9,902 nucleotides of DNA from Bacilli bacterium (GTDB lineage: Bacteria > Bacillota_I > Bacilli_A > RF39 > UBA660): assembly GCA_900751815.1 (NCBI GenBank), contig CAADST010000184.1, forward strand, positions 1 to 9,902. Direction: 5' to 3'. This document shows positions 8,088 to 9,902 of this stretch, piece by piece. Under the pieces are notes generated by a model that worked only from the letters and a program-made list of their open reading frames with translations, had not been told where the DNA came from and did no database searches. Made by a program: the position numbers and the translations under genes. Position 1 is the first letter of the stretch; each line of letters opens with the position of its first letter.

Positions 8088-8123
8088 TTATTATTAACTT
8101 TTGAAGTGTCCAGTTTTGTCAAG

Positions 8124-8150
8124 AAAAAAAACACTAGAATCCTAGTGTTT
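8124..8150 (-). terminator. Rho-independent terminator of the rpsP-khpA operon
   Basis: On the minus strand, AAACACTAG (8150-8142) pairs with CTAGTGTTT (8137-8129) around a 4-nt loop. Eight T's (8131-8124) complete the U-tract and overlap the base of the stem. The hairpin overlaps the khpA stop codon, so transcription ends directly after khpA. Confidence 0.87.
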
Positions 8151-8394
8151 AGTAAGCATCAATATTAATTCTTACCTTTGGCATTTTATGAATAAAAGCA
8201 AAAGCTTGAATTAATGTTCTAATGGCAGATGCATTTTTACCATTTTTGCCAATAATTAATTTCATATCCGCTTCAGGTACTATTATTTCTAATATTTTTG
8301 TATCTTCATCAGCATCAAAGAAATCAACTTTAACTAAATCCGGTTCGCTAACTAAAGACTTTACCAAAAAGTCTGTATACTCTACTATACTCAT
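8149..8394 (-). CDS. khpA: KH-domain RNA-binding protein KhpA (YlqC family)
   Basis: This small cytoplasmic RNA-binding protein has a single KH domain. In other Firmicutes it pairs with KhpB and influences cell division, envelope growth and small-RNA regulation. The 81-residue length is normal for the family. The KH signature IIGKNGKNASAIRTL lies at 47-61, with the nucleic-acid-binding GxxG loop as G49-K50-N51-G52. Beta strands flank it, and the protein ends in VRINIDAY. The start lies 2 nt after the rpsP stop (TAA-TT-ATG), with AAAGGAAAAG as ribosome site inside the rpsP 3' end, so the two genes are co-transcribed and probably translationally coupled. The rpsP-khpA order is conserved across Firmicutes. 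The rimM and trmD genes that commonly follow are absent; a terminator comes instead. Confidence 0.92.
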   Translation of the reverse strand: MSIVEYTDFLVKSLVSEPDLVKVDFFDADEDTKILEIIVPEADMKLIIGKNGKNASAIRTLIQAFAFIHKMPKVRINIDAY

Positions 8395-8396
8395 AA

Positions 8397-8675
8397 TTAC
8401 TTTTCCTTTTTAACTTTAGAATCTTTGTATTCTTTCATGATACCTTCTTTTCTTAATAAAGATGCTACAGTATCAGTTGGTTGAGCTCCATTATTTAACC
8501 ATTTTAATGCAAGTTCTTTATCAATTTTAACTTCTGCAGGTTGAGCAACTGGATTATAAGTTCCAACAGTTTCAATAAAACGACCATCTCTTGGAGAACG
8601 CGCATCAGCAGCTACAATACGATAAAATGGTTTTTGTTTAGCTCCCATTCTTTTTAATCTTAATTTTACAGCCAT
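8397..8675 (-). CDS. rpsP: 30S ribosomal protein bS16
   Basis: This is a structural protein of the small ribosomal subunit, needed for 30S assembly, and it binds 16S rRNA. The 92-residue protein has the full family signature: [20 protein letters not shown] at the N-terminus, then [20 protein letters not shown] (23-42), then [18 protein letters not shown] (57-74), with a Lys-rich tail. The start has a strong AAGGAGGG ribosome site 5 nt upstream. It is the first gene of a two-gene operon with khpA and has its own consensus-like promoter, as expected for a highly expressed gene. Confidence 0.98.
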   Translation of the reverse strand: MAVKLRLKRMGAKQKPFYRIVAADARSPRDGRFIETVGTYNPVAQPAEVKIDKELALKWLNNGAQPTDTVASLLRKEGIMKEYKDSKVKKEK

Positions 8676-8703
8676 AATTTCCCTCCTTCAATTAACTAAT
8701 ATA

Positions 8704-8732
8704 ACTTTATCACAATAAAGTCTATGTGTCAA
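8704..8732 (-). promoter_or_regulatory. SigA-type promoter of rpsP-khpA
   Basis: On the minus strand, a perfect TTGACA (8732-8727) is followed 17 nt later by TAAAGT (8709-8704) with an upstream TG (extended -10, TGATAAAGT). It lies just upstream of the rpsP ribosome site. Its -35 box is back to back with the -35 of the divergent regulator gene, 10 bp away. Confidence 0.77.
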
Positions 8733-8747
8733 CCTTTTTTTGTTGAC
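8728..8747. repeat. Inverted repeat GTCAAC-N8-GTTGAC formed by two divergent -35 boxes
   Basis: GTCAAC (8728-8733) and GTTGAC (8742-8747) are perfect 6-bp inverted arms around an 8-bp C/T-tract. Each arm overlaps the -35 of one of two divergent promoters. The symmetry may be nothing more than two -35 consensus boxes facing away from each other. Its position also suits an operator through which the adjacent Cro/C1-type protein could control both promoters. Confidence 0.5.
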
Positions 8748-8771
8748 TTAAGTTCCATTATATTCTATAAT
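8743..8771 (+). promoter_or_regulatory. Consensus SigA promoter giving a leaderless mRNA for the HTH regulator
   Basis: TTGACT (8743-8748) is followed 17 nt later by a perfect TATAAT (8766-8771). The ATG at 8778 is 6 nt past the -10, exactly where transcription should begin. No ribosome site lies between them, so the mRNA is predicted to be leaderless. The promoter also rules out the upstream in-frame ATG at 8724, which precedes the -35. Confidence 0.77.
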
Positions 8772-8777
8772 ATTTAT

Positions 8778-8987
8778 ATGATAAAAATAAATATTGAAGA
8801 ATTATTAAAAAAAGAAAACAAAACTAAATATTGGTTATGTAATCAAATGAATATGACTAATAGAAATTTAAATAGAATAATTAAAGGCAAAACTACTGCC
8901 ATATCATTTAAATATATTGAAGAATTTTGTAAACATTTAAACTGTACTCCTGGAGATTTAATTAGTATTGAAAACGATGAAAATTAA
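8778..8987 (+). CDS. Small Cro/C1-type helix-turn-helix regulator (69 aa)
   Basis: This is a single-domain DNA-binding protein of the Cro/C1 (XRE) superfamily, in the small stand-alone group often annotated as HTH_26 or YozG-like. The HTH covers about residues 16-37 (TKYWLCNQMNMTNRNLNRII), followed by KGKTTAISFKYIEEFCKHLN and CTPGDLI, the typical fourth and fifth helices. No effector or dimerisation domain is present. The start at 8778 is set by the promoter: the -10 box ends 6 nt before this ATG, giving a leaderless message. The gene is divergent from rpsP-khpA and converges on cotE across a shared terminator. Its targets are unknown; autoregulation and control of the facing rpsP promoter are inferred only from the shared promoter region. 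Confidence 0.85.
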   Translation: MIKINIEELLKKENKTKYWLCNQMNMTNRNLNRIIKGKTTAISFKYIEEFCKHLNCTPGDLISIENDEN

Positions 8988-9010
8988 AAAAGTGCCCAAG
9001 CACTTTTTTT
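8986..9010. terminator. Bidirectional terminator between the HTH gene and cotE
   Basis: AAAAAAGTGC (8986-8995) pairs with GCACTTTTTT (9000-9009) around a CCAA loop. There are seven T's on the plus strand (9004-9010) and six on the minus strand. It overlaps the stop codons of both converging genes and so serves both. Confidence 0.87.
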
Positions 9011-9533
9011 AGTTTTCTTTTTCTTCTTCTAAATAATCATCATTTAATTCTAAATCATCATCAACTATTTCTTCGTAATCATCATAATCATCTTCAACAC
9101 TTACTTTAACTTTAGTATCTCCAACAATTTCAACTCCCATTTCCTTTTCAATATCAAGTTTTACTACTCCACTATCTACTGATACATTAGTAACTGTTGG
9201 TTGTCTAAGCGTTCTAACAATAATTTCTGATGCATCATCTAGAGCATGATCTTCTTTTAGAGGAACTTTCAAATTATCAGTATAACTAAAGTTTTGAGTA
9301 GCTACTGCTGTTTTTTTATCAGCATCATAAGAATACCAAACATTAACATCAAATGAACCATTAACTACTACACTACCATCATTTGCTTTAGTACCACTAA
9401 ATTTATTATTTATTACCCAACAACCTAACACCGTATTAGGAGTCTCTTCAGGAGTTAAAGAAAAACTATTAGTAGTTGTCTTTTTAGCTTTACCAATAAC
9501 AGCTTTAGTTACTATTTCCTTAAAACTAGACAT
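9009..9533 (-). CDS. cotE: Outer spore coat morphogenetic protein CotE
   Basis: In Bacillus, CotE is made in the mother cell, forms a ring around the forespore and is required to assemble the outer coat. The 174-residue product is close to Bacillus CotE in length (about 180) and matches it along the whole chain: FKEIVTKAVIGKAKK (4-18), VLGCWVINNKF (35-45), the strongly conserved DVNVWYSYDADKKT (62-75), HALDDASEIIVRTLRQP (96-112) and VEIVGDTKVKVSVE (134-147). It ends in a highly acidic tail (147-174), as the family does. The start has a strong AGGAAGGTGAT ribosome site. It is a single-gene unit with a shared terminator downstream and a possible SigK-type promoter upstream. With sigK in the same window, it supports an endospore-forming host. 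In Bacillus cotE lies beside mutS, so the context here differs. Confidence 0.93.
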   Translation of the reverse strand: MSSFKEIVTKAVIGKAKKTTTNSFSLTPEETPNTVLGCWVINNKFSGTKANDGSVVVNGSFDVNVWYSYDADKKTAVATQNFSYTDNLKVPLKEDHALDDASEIIVRTLRQPTVTNVSVDSGVVKLDIEKEMGVEIVGDTKVKVSVEDDYDDYEEIVDDDLELNDDYLEEEKEN

Positions 9534-9552
9534 GTTAAATCACCTTCCTAAT

Positions 9553-9580
9553 TAAATATATGCAACAACTAGACAAATGT
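9553..9580 (-). promoter_or_regulatory. Possible SigK/SigE-type promoter of cotE
   Basis: On the minus strand, AC (9580-9579) is followed 16 nt later by CATATATTTA (9562-9553), preceded by G. This approximates the SigK pattern AC-N16/17-CATAnnnTA, with one mismatch in the last pair, and also partly fits the SigE -10 CATACAnT. In Bacillus, cotE is driven by SigE and later SigK. The sequence is AT-rich, so chance matches are likely. Confidence 0.38.
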
Positions 9581-9598
9581 ACACTAACACGATATAAT
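9570..9598 (+). promoter_or_regulatory. SigA-type promoter of the gene at 9621
   Basis: TAGACA (9570-9575) is followed 17 nt later by a perfect TATAAT (9593-9598). Transcription would begin near 9605, ahead of the AAGGG ribosome site at 9608-9612. The promoter overlaps the proposed cotE promoter on the other strand, so the two could interfere. Confidence 0.65.
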
Positions 9599-9605
9599 TG
9601 TTAGT
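9583..9605. repeat. 7-bp inverted repeat flanking a -10 box (operator candidate)
   Basis: ACTAACA (9583-9589) and TGTTAGT (9599-9605) are perfect inverted arms around a 9-bp centre that contains the TATAAT box. A protein bound here would cover the -10 and block transcription of the gene at 9621. In RNA it could form only a weak hairpin, and the predicted start lies at its right end, so a DNA operator is more likely than an attenuator. Confidence 0.5.
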
Positions 9606-9620
9606 ATAAGGGTTGATAAA

Positions 9621-9902
9621 ATGCAAAAGAAAATTATTATTGCTTTAATAGTTTTAGGAATAATTATATCCATACTAATCAACAATAAAATTAGTGAAGC
9701 TAGAATTCAAAATATTTTAAATCTAACTTCCAATAATAATACATCTGAATATTTTAAAAAATTAATTTCTGAAAATGAAAATATCGATTATAATATTATT
9801 GATAATCTAAAAGATATTAGCAAATTAAAAGAAAAAATTAATAACGAAATAACAAAATATAGCTTAAATACCTTTGACTTTTCATTTGCGCTATTTGATG
9901 TT
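9621..9902 (+). CDS. Membrane-anchored protein of unknown function (5' part only)
   Basis: The frame is open from the ATG at 9621 to the right edge (94 residues seen) and its C-terminus is missing. Residues 1-21 (MQKK, then a hydrophobic stretch from about 4 to 21) form an N-terminal membrane anchor or uncleaved signal. The positively charged start suggests the rest lies outside the membrane. The remainder is Asn/Lys/Ile-rich and probably helical (LKDISKLKEKINNEI at about 63-77), with no motif I recognise. The ribosome site AAGGG lies 8 nt upstream. A vegetative-type promoter with an inverted repeat around its -10 precedes it. It is divergent from cotE; a sporulation link is possible but not shown. 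Confidence 0.7.
   Translation, partial: MQKKIIIALIVLGIIISILINNKISEARIQNILNLTSNNNTSEYFKKLISENENIDYNIIDNLKDISKLKEKINNEITKYSLNTFDFSFALFDV

Noticed and set aside
8093..8122. TTGACA at 8122-8117 as the -35 of the surface-protein promoter
   Set aside because: The only partner -10 at normal distance is GTTAAT at 18 nt spacing, and the -35 adjoins the upstream terminator; the extended -10 at 8064-8059 is a better candidate.
8724..8777. Earlier in-frame ATG for the HTH regulator at 8724
   Set aside because: It lies upstream of the gene's own -35 box and inside the rpsP promoter, and the extra residues do not belong to the HTH family.
9569..9578. SpoIIID-like site (CTAGACAAAT) upstream of cotE
   Set aside because: It matches a loose ten-base consensus at nine positions, but such matches are frequent in DNA this AT-rich and the site coincides with a -35 box.
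1..9902. Mycoplasma-type code with TGA read as Trp, suggested by the AT-richness and absence of TGA stops
   Set aside because: Trp codons checked are TGG (for example the Trp pair of the 830-aa protein), and no gene needs an in-frame TGA to stay open; seven or eight TAA/TAG stops are too few to mean anything.
1..9902. CRISPR array, tRNA, rRNA, insertion sequence or prophage
   Set aside because: No regularly spaced direct repeats, no RNA-gene signatures and no transposase, integrase or phage-structural motifs were seen on either strand.

Overview
The window is a very AT-rich stretch of bacterial DNA with standard-code genes: Trp is TGG, all complete genes stop at TAA or TAG, and strong Shine-Dalgarno sites are common. 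Two genes, a pro-SigK-type sporulation sigma factor and a CotE-like spore coat protein, point to an endospore-forming Firmicute of the class Bacilli. It is probably one of the AT-rich gut lineages, but that placement is inference.

Region 1 (1-5507, minus strand) is a tandem operon of three sigma-70-like genes, read from right to left. First is a divergent 548-aa protein, then an 830-aa protein, then a SigA-like protein that runs off the left edge (455 aa visible). Their stop and start codons abut or lie 2 nt apart. All three share an N-terminal domain that I do not recognise. At least the first two carry long C-terminal extensions made of degenerate sigma-4-like units, and the start of such an extension is visible in the third. 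A strong extended -10 promoter sits upstream of the operon. This is the most unusual part of the window.

Region 2 (5569-6316, plus strand) holds sigK, divergent from the sigma operon. It is an uninterrupted gene with a hydrophobic pro-sequence, and it ends at a terminator hairpin shared with the converging gene.

Region 3 (6322-8100, minus strand) holds one gene for a secreted, apparently wall-anchored protein with a repetitive beta-rich body, a FIVAR-like helical segment and a non-canonical NPSTS sorting signal.

Region 4 (8124-9009) holds the rpsP-khpA operon on the minus strand (ribosomal protein bS16 and the KH-domain RNA-binding protein KhpA). A small Cro/C1-type regulator is transcribed divergently. 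The two -35 boxes lie back to back, and the regulator is predicted to be made from a leaderless mRNA.

Region 5 (9009-9902) holds cotE on the minus strand and, divergently, the start of a membrane-anchored protein of unknown function that runs off the right edge. No gene-free stretch exceeds about 100 bases. I saw no tRNA, rRNA, CRISPR array, insertion sequence or prophage gene.
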